DNA from: Polytrichum commune
Taxonomy: Eukaryota; Streptophyta; Polytrichopsida; Polytrichales; Polytrichaceae
Reading direction: 5' to 3'
Length of the DNA stretch: 64,000 nucleotides
Assembly (NCBI GenBank): GCA_950295325.1
Contig: OX485807.1
Location: 45,104,440-45,168,439, forward strand
Shown here piece after piece: positions 33,474 to 45,289 of the stretch (position 1 is the first letter of the stretch; each line of letters starts with the position of its first letter). Both the position numbers and the translations under genes were made by a program. The notes beneath the pieces are model-generated. The model was not told the DNA's origin. It did not search any database and saw only the letters and a list, made by a program, of their open reading frames with translations.

Positions 33474-34898
33474 TTTGGGTCGAGCGACCCAAACCTTTTG
33501 GGAGGATGGGTTCAGGCTCAATACAGAGAGCACCCACACTTAGGCGCTGGATTTGGGTCGAGCGACCCAAACCTTCTGGCAGGATGGGTTTAGGCTCACT
33601 ACAGACAGCATCCACACTTAGGGGCTGGGTTTGGGTCGAGCGACCCAAACCTTTTGGCAGAATGGGTTTTGGGTCACGACAGGGAGCACCCACACTTAGA
33701 GGGCTGGGTTTGGGTCGAGCGACCCAAACCTTTTTGCAGGATGGGTTCAGGCTCACAACAGTGAGCACCCACAGTGTAGGGCTAGGTTTGGGTCGATCGA
33801 CCCAAACCATGAGGCAGGATGGGTTCAGGCTCACAACAATGAGCACCCACACTGTAGGGCTGGGTTTGGGTCGATCGACCCAAACCTTGAGGCAGGATGG
33901 GTTCAGGCTCACAACAAAGAGCACCCACACTGTAAGGCTGGGTTTGGGTCGACCGACCCAAACCATGAGGCAGGATGGGTTCAGGCTCACAACAGTGAGC
34001 ACCCACACTGTAGGGCTGGGTTTGGGTCGATCGACCCAAACCATGAGGCAGGATGGGTTCAGGCTCACAACAGAGAGCACCCACACTGTAAGGCTGGGTT
34101 TGGGTCGACCGACCCAAACCATGAGGCAGGATGGGTTCAAGTTCAGAACAGTGAGCACCCACACTGTAGGGCTGGGTTTGGGTCGATCGACCCAAACCAT
34201 GAGGCAGGATGGGTTCAGGCTCACAACAGAGAGCACCCACACTGTAGGGCTGGGTTTGGGTCGATCGACCCAAACCATGAGGCAGGATGGGTTCAGGCTC
34301 ACAACAGAGAGCACCCACACTGTAAGGCTGGGTTTGGGTCGACCGACCCAAACCATGAGGCAGGATGGGTTCAGGCTCACAACAGAGAGCACCCACACTG
34401 TAAGGCTGGGTTTGGGTCGACCGACCCAAACCATGAGGCAGGATGGGTTCAGGCTCACAACAGTGAGCACCCACACTGTAGGGCTGGGTTTGGGTCGATC
34501 GACCCAAACCATGAGGCAGGATGGGTTCAGGCTCACAACAGTGAGCACCCACACTGTAGGGCTGGGTTTGGGTCGATCGACCCAAACCTTGAGGCAGGAT
34601 GGGTTCTGGCTCAATACAGAGAGCACCCACACTGTAAGGCTGGGTTTGGGTCGACCGACCCAAACCATGAGGCAGGATGGGTTCAGGCTCACAACAGTGA
34701 GCACCCACACTGTAGGGCTGGGTTTGGGTCGATCGACCCAAACCATGAGGCAGGATGGGTTCAGGCTCACAACAGTGAGCACCCACACTGTAGGGCTGGG
34801 TTTGGGTCGATCGACCCAAACCTTGAGGCAGGATGGGTTCTGGCTCAATACAGAGAGCACCCACACTGTAAGGCTGGGTTTGGGTCGACCGACCCAAA
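33474..34898. repeat. 19-unit, 78-bp palindrome array upstream of A3 transposase
   Basis: Nineteen perfect or near-perfect TTTGGGTCG-NN-CGACCCAAA sites occur with a period of about 78 bp. The unit also holds CAGGATGGGTTCAGGCTCA and GAGCACCCACACTGTA. Spacer bases: AG in the first four units, then AT and AC mixed. The array lies between the TATA box (35114-35120) and the transposase ATG (33259), so in the leader or first intron. Because 78 is a multiple of three, long open frames (494, 482 and 375 codons) run through it on both strands. They are pure repeat and start at non-ATG or chance codons, so I do not call a gene. Confidence 0.95.
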
Positions 34899-35113
34899 CA
34901 ATTCCGCAAAATCCGCCTATTTATTCAGGTGATGCTCTATTAATCTATTTATAACCTATTTGGGACAACTGAACTCATAGATGCTTGTTGTAATTAGCTG
35001 CTCATGAATGGAAGCGTATACAAACCGTGTATTACAGCTCCAACTTAGAGAGCTTGCAGCAATCTCAGGATTGGGACATGAAAGAAAGAACCAGCATTTG
35101 GGGGGGTTGGGCT

Positions 35114-35120
35114 CTTTATA
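35114..35120 (-). promoter_or_regulatory. TATA box of A3 transposase unit
   Basis: The minus strand reads GTAGTATAAAGAGC, preceded by GCGGAGGCGG as in A1 and A2. The transcript would run left through the 19-unit array to the ATG at 33259. Confidence 0.6.
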
Positions 35121-35521
35121 CTACCCGCCTCCGCTTTGGGCATCCTCTTTGGATGCCTTTCCCACCTGGTCTCCTTTGGATGTTAATTCAAACCTTCTGA
35201 CTCAATTTCCCGCTTCTTGTCAATAATAGAGAATGTATATTTAGCTTGGCTCTTCGTTGCCCCAACCACCAAATGAATAATTCAACATATATTTAAAGTT
35301 GTTACCACCCTAACTTGGTCAACACTATTCTTCAACTCTTTCATAATTAGTTTTATACATGAATACACCACCACCTTCCCTATTGCCATCTCCTTTCTCC
35401 TTTTATCATTGTTGTATATTTTTCTCACATCCTTACTAATACTAAATCCCTATATGTAACTTCCATATATCACCATAGTGGATATTTAGTGTTTGAGTTT
35501 ACATTTAATGTTACTTACTCT

Positions 35522-35655
35522 CATAGGGTTAGTAATGGGAAGTGTATGCGTTCGTTTTAAGTGTATCAAACACTAACTATCATATAACTAAAAAGGATAT
35601 AAAGGTTTTGATACACTACATATGAACGCATACACTGAATACCAATAACCCTATG
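35522..35655. mobile_element. Fold-back MITE (about 50-bp inverted repeats)
   Basis: Left arm from CATAGGGTTA through AGTGTATGCGTTCG to GTGTATCAAA; right arm is its inverted copy ending TAACCCTATG. Total 134 bp with a short loop. TA next to GGGTTA on both sides would fit a TA target duplication, but the palindromic end makes this ambiguous. A1 and A2 lack it at the matching place as far as I can see. Confidence 0.65.
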
Positions 35656-37140
35656 ACAATATGTAAGATTATATCTATTAAGGGGTTTTACTCTACTTGT
35701 AGTCAAACATTATGGTATATTTCAAACAATATATTGACAAAAGATGTGCATGTATTATAAAACTTCATATACTAAAAGTCACTAAATATAATAGTTAATG
35801 CTATTATTTAGACTCTCACATGAGGACTTATATTTTGAAAACAAATAATTAATGCCATGACAAACTTGAATAATTTGGCCAACTTTCAATTTCTGCTAAT
35901 TAAAAGAACATATGTTGTGTTGTAATGTGTGCACCCAATATTGCTTCATCCTCAAGACTCCAAGTGTGACAATAACCTAGTACCTATGTGGAAGTCATTA
36001 ATGGAACCCTAAACCACAAATGACATTTGGCACGTTCAATCTTCCAAGGATGTTTGAACCTATCGTGAAGTCCCTTGAACTCTACCAATGTGTGTGAGCA
36101 AAACATGCAAAGTTCAAAAGGTATGTCCTCATATCATTCACAACATGAAATCTACCTTAAATTAATATATAATATTTCACTATTCCAAATAACATGTTAA
36201 CATGAACAACATCCTATCCATTATAATCTAGTTCTTATGCTTTTCTTACCAGGTGACAAGGTTATAGGTTAATATTGTATCACCTACTTGTGAGCACAAT
36301 ATCGTTTATTTCCTTTAGTGCGTTCATTCGTGAAAAACCACACATCCATCTTTCACGTTTGTGAATTAGGATGTTGTGATGACAATATACATTTGTATTG
36401 GAAACTACAAGCACCAAGGCCCATGTCATTTGACCTATGTGCCATCCAGTTATGGTTTGTGTTGTTTAAGGTTTAGGGTTTAGGGTTCAGGCATCATCAA
36501 ACATCAAACTGAATGTTTAAATGACTTCATATGATATGTGAACTCCATGGGGTTGCAGTAGATACATTTGTAATCATTTGTTTCTCCCATGTACTTCAAA
36601 TGTGAACTTCTAAGTACATATATTAATGTTCACTCTAATGCTACTTGTTAGGGTATCCATTATAGACTAGAGCATTGTCCTCTACCAACAACCATCATAT
36701 AAATTACAATACATAATCCTAAACTGTTAACCATGTGAATGGTTACCATATTTATATTATTGCACCGTGTAATTGCCTTTGTGGATTGCAATATAATTAT
36801 GACTTACTCCTCTTAGACTTTGTAACACTCTCATATGATTCCATAAATTACATTATTCATACACCAAAACGATAATGGCTACATTCAACGATGTTATCAA
36901 TTCCAACGGGTGATCATTCAATTGAATACCATTAAAATATGAGTTGGTGATGGTGTTAATTTTGTGGAATACCTTAGTCCACGTAGGTTTTTGACTGGTA
37001 TTGAATTGCCGCTAATGAATAGCGGGTTAGAAGGCCGGGGCCGGGCGGCCAAGAGAGGCGCCGGCCCTCCTATGTCCCGCACCTAGGGGCAAGGACAACC
37101 AGGAAGGCAATCTCCCTAGGGTGGCAGGTGTCAACACCAC

Positions 37141-37209
37141 AAGCCTCGCGGGCAACCACCTAAACCAAGGAGGTGTCGACACCTGGCAAGGTGTTGGCCC
37201 GCGAGGCTT
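37141..37209. other. GC-rich inverted repeat before A3 cassette leader
   Basis: AAGCCTCGCGGGC (37141-37153) and its perfect complement (37197-37209) enclose a loop with the 14-bp palindrome AGGTGTCGACACCT (37171-37184). The pairing extends imperfectly beyond the arms. It lies just upstream of a TGGGCC site-II-like motif (37217) and the CT-rich leader. Confidence 0.55.
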
Positions 37210-37239
37210 CTGAGCCGTTGATGGGCCCGGCGCAATCTA

Positions 37240-37869
37240 ATGGCCTGGATTCGAGGGTTTAGGGTGACCCCTTCCGCTCTCTCCTTCTCTCCCCTCCTCT
37301 TTTTTCTTTCTCTCTTTTTCTTCCTCTCTTCCTCCGCGCCAAGCGCCGCTCTTGGAAACGCCGCCGCCGCTTTCCATAGCGCCGCGCCAAGCGCTTCCTC
37401 TCGCACCTTTTGCTTTTGTCTTGGTCGCGCCGCTTCCCTTCATTCTTCTTTCTCCTTCATTCCTCTCCTCCTCTCTGATGCTTCTCCTCCTCTTCTCTCA
37501 TTCTATTCCTCGTGTTATTGTCTTCCTCTTCTTATTCTCTCTTCTTGGTCCAGAGTGTTAGCTTTGAGTGAGTTCGGAGCGGTTTATTGTGTTGAACTCC
37601 TTACTTGTTTTGTAAAATTCATGCATGGAGTGATTTTAGGTTGAGTAGAAGTGAGCACGGTCGAGTGTGATAGAAAGGTAGAGGTCTTTCAAATTAGGCC
37701 TGAGTTTGCAAGAATCAGGGGGTTTGTGAGAAAGTTTTAGGGTGCTTGAGAGATTCATTGTGTTTCTGAGATCTTTGTGAGAGTTGTTCTTTAGTGCCAC
37801 AACAGAGTTTCTGAGTCTGGTTGTAAGAAGCAGATTGTGAGAGCAGCTTTCAAGAGTTTGAAAGACAAG
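37240..37869 (+). other. Leader exon of A3 cassette (start approximate)
   Basis: A CT-rich run (37265-37340) is followed by a stretch ending at the donor AAAGACAAG/GTAAGC (37870). The first coding ATG, 38640, follows a CAG acceptor directly. The order and role match the A1 leader, though the sequence is largely different. Confidence 0.5.
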
Positions 37870-37924
37870 GTAAGCAATTTGCATCAGTGCACACAATTTG
37901 CATCATTCCCTTTAGGTTCTTGTT

Positions 37925-37954
37925 ACATATACAATGCATAAGCATTGTATATGT
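37925..37954. other. Conserved hairpin in leader intron of A3
   Basis: Perfect 13-bp arms (ACATATACAATGC and its complement) enclose an ATAA loop. The core ACAATGC-ATAA-GCATTGT is shared with 7389-7424. The outer stem differs from A1 in sequence but still pairs. Confidence 0.6.
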
Positions 37955-37991
37955 TGCCCAAGCATTAAACATGCATCTGGAAACACAGTAG

Positions 37992-38611
37992 TTTGGGGAG
38001 ACGACCCAAACTCATATTAAAATATAATAAATATTTGAATTGCAGCCTAAAATGAACTAAATGTTTGGGTCGTTCGACCCAAACATTGCAGCCTCTTGTT
38101 TGGGTCGAGCGACCCAAACATTGGAGCCTCATTATGTTTGGGTCGCTCGACCCAAACATTACAGGGAGAAGAACTAAAGCACATTGTAAAATAAAAGAGA
38201 AATTTGAAAATTAAGTAATTGTTTGGGTCGTTCGACCCAAACATTGCAGTCTGAAATGAATGGGTTGAGCTACCTAAATTTGCAGCCTAACATATTTGGG
38301 TCGCTCGACCCAAACATTACAGGGAGAAGAACTAAACCACATTGTAAAATATAAAAGAACTTCCAAAATTAAGTAATTGTTTGGGTCGTTCGACCCAAAC
38401 ATTGCAGTCTGAAATGAATGTGTTGAGATACCTAAATTTGCAGCCTCATCATGTTTGGGTCGCTCGACCCAAACATTACAGGGTGACCACCTAAACCACA
38501 CTTTAAAATCTAAAAGATCTTTTAAAACGACTTTGAAAATTAAGTAAATGTTTGGGTCAATCCTCCAAATGTTAAATGCACATTGCAATACTTTGGGTCG
38601 ATCGACCGAAA
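37992..38611. repeat. Palindrome cluster in leader intron of A3
   Basis: It starts with the same asymmetric variant as A1 (TTTGGGGAGACGACCCAAA, 37992). Seven perfect sites follow near 38061, 38099, 38138, 38222, 38296, 38381 and 38455 (spacers TT, AG, CT, TT, CT, TT, CT). A decayed one (TTTGGGTCAATCC, about 38550) and a site with one mismatch at 38592-38611 come next. The block from 38220 to 38480 is itself a duplicated unit of about 160 bp. Confidence 0.93.
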
Positions 38612-39974
38612 CTCACAGTTTCGATTTCTTGGATTGCAGATGGCCCCTAAAAAGAGACCAGGTGAAAGGTGGTTCATGCTCGCGCCAGACCACCTTTGGC
38701 AGGAGTATGAAACTCCACAGGACGATTCTTACGTCCCAAAAGATGGCGTCGTTTTGGCATGGTCCGTTCAGGTGGTGAAGGCATCCATGTTCAAGCTGCT
38801 ATTCGTGGTGAAGGTGGGGACCCACGAGCAGCACACCTGGGCAACGCTGACGGGATGGGAGGTTGCGTCCGTCCAGTCTCTCGGGGACTACGTAGACGTG
38901 ATACTGGAGAACTCCGCCGTGCAGAACGTCCACATGTTCATGCACCAGTTCTCCGAGCCCTTCGACCCCCTGTACGCCAAGGAGACTTGCGTCGACCCTG
39001 AAACCATAAAACCGGAGGCCATATTCATAGATGGTAGTGTAACGAACACGAAGGTTGCGAGCAGGTTCACAAAGTTAAAACAGGCTATCACGGTTCTCAA
39101 CAAGGCGCTGCAAAGCAAACCCAAGACGCAGCAGCCTGTGAGGCGGAAGGCAACGACGGAAGAAGGCGCAGGGTCCTCAAGACCACAAACTGTGAGGAAA
39201 CCGCGGGCGGTCCCTGCAGACTCGAGACGGACGAGCACTACAACAACGCCGGCTGACAGCGAGACGCCAACGCCATCAGGAAGCCGTCAGACGACCCCTT
39301 CCAAGAGGGGAAGAGAGTCATCGGGGATGACTGACGAGCCTGTTTCCCCGGAGCTCCGGATGCCGAAGCCTGGCCAAGAGGTGGATGCAGGCGAAATACA
39401 AAAAATAAACAACAACTTCGAGACAAAATGCCTGCACTGCTTCTTCATGGGCAGGGACTTCAAATTCGAGGTCAACATTGCGCAGTGCCACCTTGCGCCA
39501 CCAGAGAAGTGCGTCCGAGCCAAGGAGGACGCCTACGTCGACTGGATGGTCGCTCAAATCTTGGGCGGGCAGTTCAAGGACGACAGGCAGACAATTGTTG
39601 TCATGCCACAAGGGCTGAAAAGAATGCCGACGCCTGAGATGTGGCCGGCAATCTCTAAAGGAGACTTCTGGCTGATTGACGGGCAGCACAGTGTGGAGGC
39701 CTCGAAAAAAATCCAGCTGATGACCGAGTGGGACGACCCGAACAACCAGAAGGAGAAGCTAAAAGTTTGGAAGGCTTTGGTGGTTTGGTCGGACAACGAG
39801 ACGGTCCTCAGCGACATCTCCAGGTTCTTCAACATGGGGAACAAAAAGAGGGCCTATCAGGCATCGTGGATCAGAAACATCATGGCCTCGAGGGAGGTGT
39901 GGGAGTTTTATGGAAGGCCTCCCAAGGAAAGGGAGAATGCTAAAGACAAGAACCCCAAATGGGAGGTGAGTATG

Positions 39975-40165
39975 TTTGGGTCGATCGACCCAAACTCCTA
40001 CATTGTTTTGTTGTCATCGCCAAGTTCATAGTTTGGGTCGGTCGACCCAAACTCTGAAATTATTTTGATATTGTCCCCAGGTTCATAGTTTGGGTCGGTC
40101 GACCCAAACTCTGAAATTGTTAAGATGTTTTCGCCAGGTTCATAGTTTGGGTCGTTCGACCCAAA
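39975..40165. repeat. Four palindromes in intron 1 of A3
   Basis: Perfect sites at 39975-39994 (AT), 40032-40051 (GT), 40089-40108 (GT) and 40146-40165 (TT), each 57 bp apart. The unit includes CCAGGTTCATAG. The first starts nine bases after the donor. Confidence 0.95.
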
Positions 40166-41163
40166 CTGCTGTTGCATTTGTTTTTCCATTATGTGTTGTC
40201 TAACATGTGCTAATGTCTTCCTGTGCAGGACTTCAAATATCAAATGATCAATAAATTCTCCTCGATCGACAATGCTAGCCACAAGCAGAAAAAGTATAAC
40301 GAGCTGAGAGGAGAAATCTATTTGATCACAGCGTCCGATTCCGTATGGGCAAGATGGAAGAGTGTTTTTGAAAAACACGAGACGGGGGACCTCATGGACC
40401 CCGACACCGGCATGCTCTTCAACCAGACTACGCGCTTCAAGCAAATGAAGCCTCTGGTGAGGGAGTTCTTCAGAGCGCTTCAAGGTCTCTCCGAGACAGA
40501 GATGGGAAAAGCGGCGTCCCACATCCTACACGTGGAGACGACGGCGAAGAGATGCTGGGTCCACCCTAAGATCGTCTTCACCAAACCCAAGATCTTCGTC
40601 CCTTCATGCTACACAATGAAGGAATGGACGGAGAACAAGAAGAAGAAGACGACCATCGTCCAGGAGCTGCACAAGCTTGTGCCAGAGAAGAAGCTCATCG
40701 TGGACGGAGAGGTCGACGAGGCGCACTGGAGGGCCTTCAAAGCCGAATATAAGTTTACCAGTGCGTCCATGGCGGCACTCATGAGGGAGGCGGGAGACGA
40801 CTTCCTCAGATCCAAGCTCGTGAAGGGGGGGAGGAACCGGGCGCTTCCCGAACACTCAGTGCGGGCCTTCTCCAACTTCATAAAGGAGAAGAAGATCGTC
40901 AGTTTCGAAGGCGATGCGCAATTCAACATGGTCACTGTCGAACCTCTCAGGATCCAGGGTTGGCCGGGTTCTGAGTCAAGGAAGGCGATCAGGACTAGAG
41001 CCGGGGACCGCTTCCCCTTCGGAATGATAGACTTCAGGAACATCCCTGGAGCCTCATTCGAGGGGACTATGAGCACCCCTTTTTACGATCCTTTCTTGTC
41101 GAAGTTCGTGGACTACGCCAGCCCCAAATTCAGGGAGGTCGACGTCTGGCTCTGGATTGTCGA

Positions 41164-42137
41164 TGTCGCGCACCTCTCCATGAGGAGTGCCCAAAACACC
41201 ATGGGCACAAGGGGGACCCCGGAGTGACACCCGGGACTTGTGGCGCCGTTGGTGAGAGGGCCCAAGTGATCCTAGTGTGGGTGAGGGCCCCGGGCGTTGG
41301 GAACGCCTCCCACCCACGAAGACTAGGAGGCACAAGGGTAAGGCCATGAGCTATGCGTAGCTCATGGCGTGGTGATTCTAGAAAGCTCAAGAACACCTCA
41401 ATCGGAGGTGTGAGCTAGGAGTTATGGCCATTTGAGTGGGGCGCTGTCCCGGGACAGCGCCCTGGTACAGCAGTGCCTGGGAGTGATTCCCGGGACTGCC
41501 AAGGTTCAAACAGGCATTACTTCCTCAATACTTGCCCGAATGGGGCAAGTGAGGTGTCCATCGGCATCTACGTGAAGCGTAGATGAGGATGGAGTGGTTG
41601 GTTGTTATGATCAGACATCATACAAGGAAGTTATGATGGTCTGAAGCTGCTGGGGGGTTCTAGGCCCAGCAGCTAAAGGAAAATGTCCACTTGGCCCCAA
41701 CTCTTGGTAGAGAGACAAGAGGTTGGTTGACGGTGGGGTAGGGGCCCCGCGTGAAGTCCTAGAGGCTTATATGGGTGAGGTGGTGTGGCCTCACCCACCC
41801 GAGGCCGAACGGCAAGGCCTCCATGGGCATTGGCCCATTGTGAAGCCATAGTTGCCTAGTATGCTTCGGGTTGTTGTAGTGTTGCTCCGGCAATGCGATG
41901 ATCAACATGGGATTGGACTTCCATGGATGGAAGTCCACATCTAGGAATGGGTTACCGATTAAAGGGTGAGTCCCGAAAGCAAAGTAGGAGGGTTGGTTCC
42001 CTCCTATGAACTATAAGGTCCGGGGTAGGAGGAGCTAACCATTAGCATGGCGGAATGCGAATGGTTAGCGCTCGTAACCTTTGCTAGAATTGAAAATTGG
42101 CAAGATGGTCAAGGGGGGGCTAGCAAGGGTTGCGACA
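41164..42137 (+). repeat. 5' LTR of the chromovirus
   Basis: Starts TGTCGCGCACC and ends GGGTTGCGACA. It contains CCAAAACACC at about 41191-41200, where the 3' LTR has CCGAAACACC: the only difference noticed. Confidence 0.95.
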
Positions 42138-43900
42138 CTTGGTATCAGAGCAGGGTTCCAAGTTTTGAGCTCGCACTTTGAGGGAAACATGGCTATCAAA
42201 AATGCGGGTTATGATGGTGAGCCCGGGGTTTCCAAAAGGTTGTGAGGCTCAAATTGGAACAAGGATCATGTGCAAGTGGAATTTGACCATATCATTGGTT
42301 CTTATGACAATGGTGGGCATGAGGGTGGATTTGGTAAGGAAAATGGAGGAGTGCTTTGAAAAGGGCTCCCGCAAACCTCAAAAAAACATTTGGGGCCTAG
42401 AATACCGAATGCACCCAAAACCTTGGAGGGTATTAATGTTGGATTGAAATTCCAATTCGAAATGCTTGGAAGGTATTGATGTTGGAATGAATTTGGTGCT
42501 AATGAGGCACCCGGGGCCTCTTAAGGCCTATGTGCGCTATTCAAACGCACAAATGAAGGATACACCTAAAACGGAAGAACTTTCTAAGAAATGCATCCTT
42601 TTAGGTGGGGTTTTAAAAGCGGGTGGTGGATGCCTTGTTTAAGTTCCCAAGGCTTCTTGAGGACATGGTGGGGACCATCAAGTTTGCAAGAGCATTGAAG
42701 CCGATGGTCCCAAAGAGAAGTTTGGCGGCGCATCACCACAAGTGGCTTTAGCAAAAGTAGGTCCCAAAGAAATGAGTGCAAATTGTTTGGTCCATTTTAC
42801 TTAGGCAAAACATGTTGGTGCCGCGGACGGAATGTTGAATGGTGGCTTTATGCTTCCAAAGCAAATCATACTTGTGCCGCGGACGGAATGTTGGGAGGTG
42901 GGTTTGTCCTACCAAGGCAATTCATGTTTGTGCCGCGGACGGAGTGTGGGAAGGTGGCTTTGTGCTACCAAGGCAAAACATGTTTGTTTTGCGGACAAAC
43001 TATTAGAAATTGGTTTTGTGGCACCAAACCAATTTGTCCCTCGCACGAAATGTTTGAAGTTGGCTTTGCGGACCAAGCCAAGCCAAGTTGCGGAGGACCA
43101 AATGTAAGACGATGGCATTGTGGCCAAGGCTAGTAGCCTTAAGCCAAGGCCAAATCTTTTGTACCTGGAGGCTCAATGAATGGGAGAAATGTCTCATGTG
43201 TTGACAAAGAGGCTACCACTCCTTCTTGAGCCCAAAATTCACAAGGGAGTTGGGGCTTGCCGATTGATAGAGAAAACAAGCCCACCAAGGTGCGGTTTGG
43301 AAAGGGCGAACCGCATGAGACAAAGGAGGCCGCAATGCATGTAACCTTTCAATGTGGGACATTGGATTTTGTCAAAATTTCACACCAAGTGAAATAGATG
43401 AAATGCATGTCATTCTGAAGGCCGCCTTCTTTGAAACTCACATGATAGATGTGAGGTGCAAGCCGGTGTGCTTGCCGTGCATTATGATGTGTCATAATGG
43501 CAAAGAATTGAAGTTCAAATTAACAATGACTCCTATGGTAGGAGGACCTAAGTTGAATTTGGTCTTAATGGACCGAATTAAAAAAAATAAAAAACATAAT
43601 GGTCGTGGTTCAATTGGAGCAACTCCAATGAACGTATGGGGAGGCTAGGAAAGATGGGCCTCCCCCAAACAACATTGGTGCGATGTTGGTGAGATACAAA
43701 GATGTATTCACTAATGTGTTGCGCAAAAAAAAAAAAAAAATTACCGCCAAGGAGTGAAAAAGAACTTTGCTCAACGAGAGATCGAGTTCTTGAGGTATGT
43801 GGTGACAAAGGAAGTTGGTGGACGAACATGAAGAATGTCAAGGCAATCCAAAAGGAGAATTGGCCCTTGATTCAAAAAGGGCTTAGGTCATTTGTTGGCC
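42138..43900 (+). pseudogene. Decayed 5' internal region of the chromovirus, with 55-65 bp tandem repeats
   Basis: Where gag and protease should be, only short broken frames remain. At about 42806-43085 a unit around TTGTGCCGCGGACGGAATGT recurs about five times with a spacing of roughly 55-65 bp and increasing drift. A run of A at 43725-43739 follows. Near 43500-43570 the frame reads ELKFKLTMTPMVGG, which may be a remnant of the protease-RT junction. I cannot assign more. Confidence 0.5.
42140..42151 (+). promoter_or_regulatory. Primer-binding site (initiator tRNA-Met type)
   Basis: TGGTATCAGAGC begins two bases after the 5' LTR. This is the standard complement to the 3' end of initiator tRNA-Met in plant LTR elements. 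It fixes the element's orientation as plus. Confidence 0.9.
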
Positions 43901-44650
43901 TAGCCAATTAGTACCACAACTTCATTCGAGAGTTTTCTAAGGTTGCTAGGACCTTATTCAACTTATTGAGGAAAATGGCTATCCCAAGAGTGGGATGAGC
44001 CTTGTCACCAAGCCTTTGGGGGGGGCTCAAAAACAAGTTCTCTTCGCCGCCCGTGCTTAAGTTCGCGGACTTTGACAAACCTTTTGAGGTGCATACGGGG
44101 GCGAGTGACTTTAGCATTGGCGGATGTTGAGGCAAAATGGATGGCCATTGTATATAAGAGCATGAAGCTCGATGGTTGTCCGACCTTGTCCAACTTATGC
44201 AAGAAATGGCTATCCCAAAAGTGGGTTGAGCCTTGCTACCAAGTCTTTAAGGAGCTTAAGACGAAGTTCTCTTCGCCGCCCGTGCTCAAGTTTGCGAAAT
44301 TTGACAAACCTTTTGAGGTACATACAGGGGTGAGTGACTTTGCTATTGGCGGATGGTTAACGTAGGATGGATGGCCATTGCATATGAGAGCGTTAAGCTT
44401 GATGGTTATCCGACCTTATCCGACTTGTGGAAGAAATGACTATCCCAAGAGTGGGATGAGCCTTGCCACCAAGCCTTTGGGGAGCTTGAGAGCAAGTGTT
44501 CTTAGACACCCGTGCTCAAGTTCGCGGAGCTTGACAAACCTTTTGAGGTGCATACGGGGGTGAGCGACTTTGCCAATGGTGGATTATGTGTAATTGGATG
44601 GCCATTGCATATGGGAGCATGAAGCTCGATGGTTGTCAAAGAAGACAACC
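43880..44650 (+). pseudogene. Reverse transcriptase / RNase H remnant with internal triplication
   Basis: Frames read SFVGLAN, YHNFIREFSKVARTL, KFSSPPVLKF and FDKPFEVHTGASDF, typical of the RT-RNase H border in Ty3/gypsy elements. The segment from ATGGCTATCCCAAGAGTGGG to GATGGCCATTG is present three times in tandem (starts about 43975, 44205 and 44437) with a period near 232 bp, each copy with its own stops. No complete catalytic domain remains. Confidence 0.75.
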
Positions 44651-45289
44651 AACTCATGACAAAGAATTTCTTTGCCGTAGTACATTGCTTGAAGATGTGG
44701 CAACACTATTTGGGGTTGCACAAAGCAAAGGTCTACATGGACAATGTGTCCTAAAAGAATTTTGACATTCAAGCGTAAGTGAGTGCCAAGTCATTGCGGT
44801 GACATGATAGTTTGGCGCTTATGAAGGTGGATTTGATCCACAAACCGGACCGTGGAAATGTGGTGCCGGATGCGCTAAGTAGACGGGAAGAGTTCCAAGC
44901 AATGAGAACCATCCAAACCTTGTGGCTAATGTGTGCCGGCAAAGGAAACTTGTGATGCAAGATACGGGAGGGATAAATTAACTACCCCAAAGCACAAAAG
45001 CTTTTAGGTGAGCTTCGCAAGAGCAAGGTGCTCAAAGAGGTTAAGTTGGTGGATGGATTGTTCAAGTGCAAGCAAAGTTGGGTGTATGTGCCACAAGGCA
45101 AGTAGAGGCTATCGGTTTTGAAGGAGGAATTTGATAGTCCTATTGCCGGCCTTAGAGGAGAAAGGAAAAAAATCGCCATAGAATGGTATCATGGAGGTAC
45201 CATTGGCGGTGCATAAAGGAAGATATAGCCCACTTTGTGAAGGCTTGAATCAAAGTGCCAAGTGAACTAAGCCTCTTACCAAAAGCAAG

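Larger units (their letters stand above)
34899..37240. other. AT-rich spacer between the divergent units of A3
   Basis: No gene supported. Contains the transposase promoter (TATA 35114-35120), a fold-back MITE (35522-35655), telobox-like runs near 36465-36490, and a GC-rich block with hairpins (37020-37215) next to the cassette promoter. Confidence 0.6.

Noticed and set aside
33474-34898. CRISPR-like array
   Set aside because: Repeats and the sequence between them are both repeated; there are no unique spacers, no cas genes, and the setting is eukaryotic.
33382-34954. Large repeat proteins of 375-494 codons on both strands
   Set aside because: They are translations of the 78-bp repeat, start at non-ATG or chance codons, and have no counterpart in A1 or A2.
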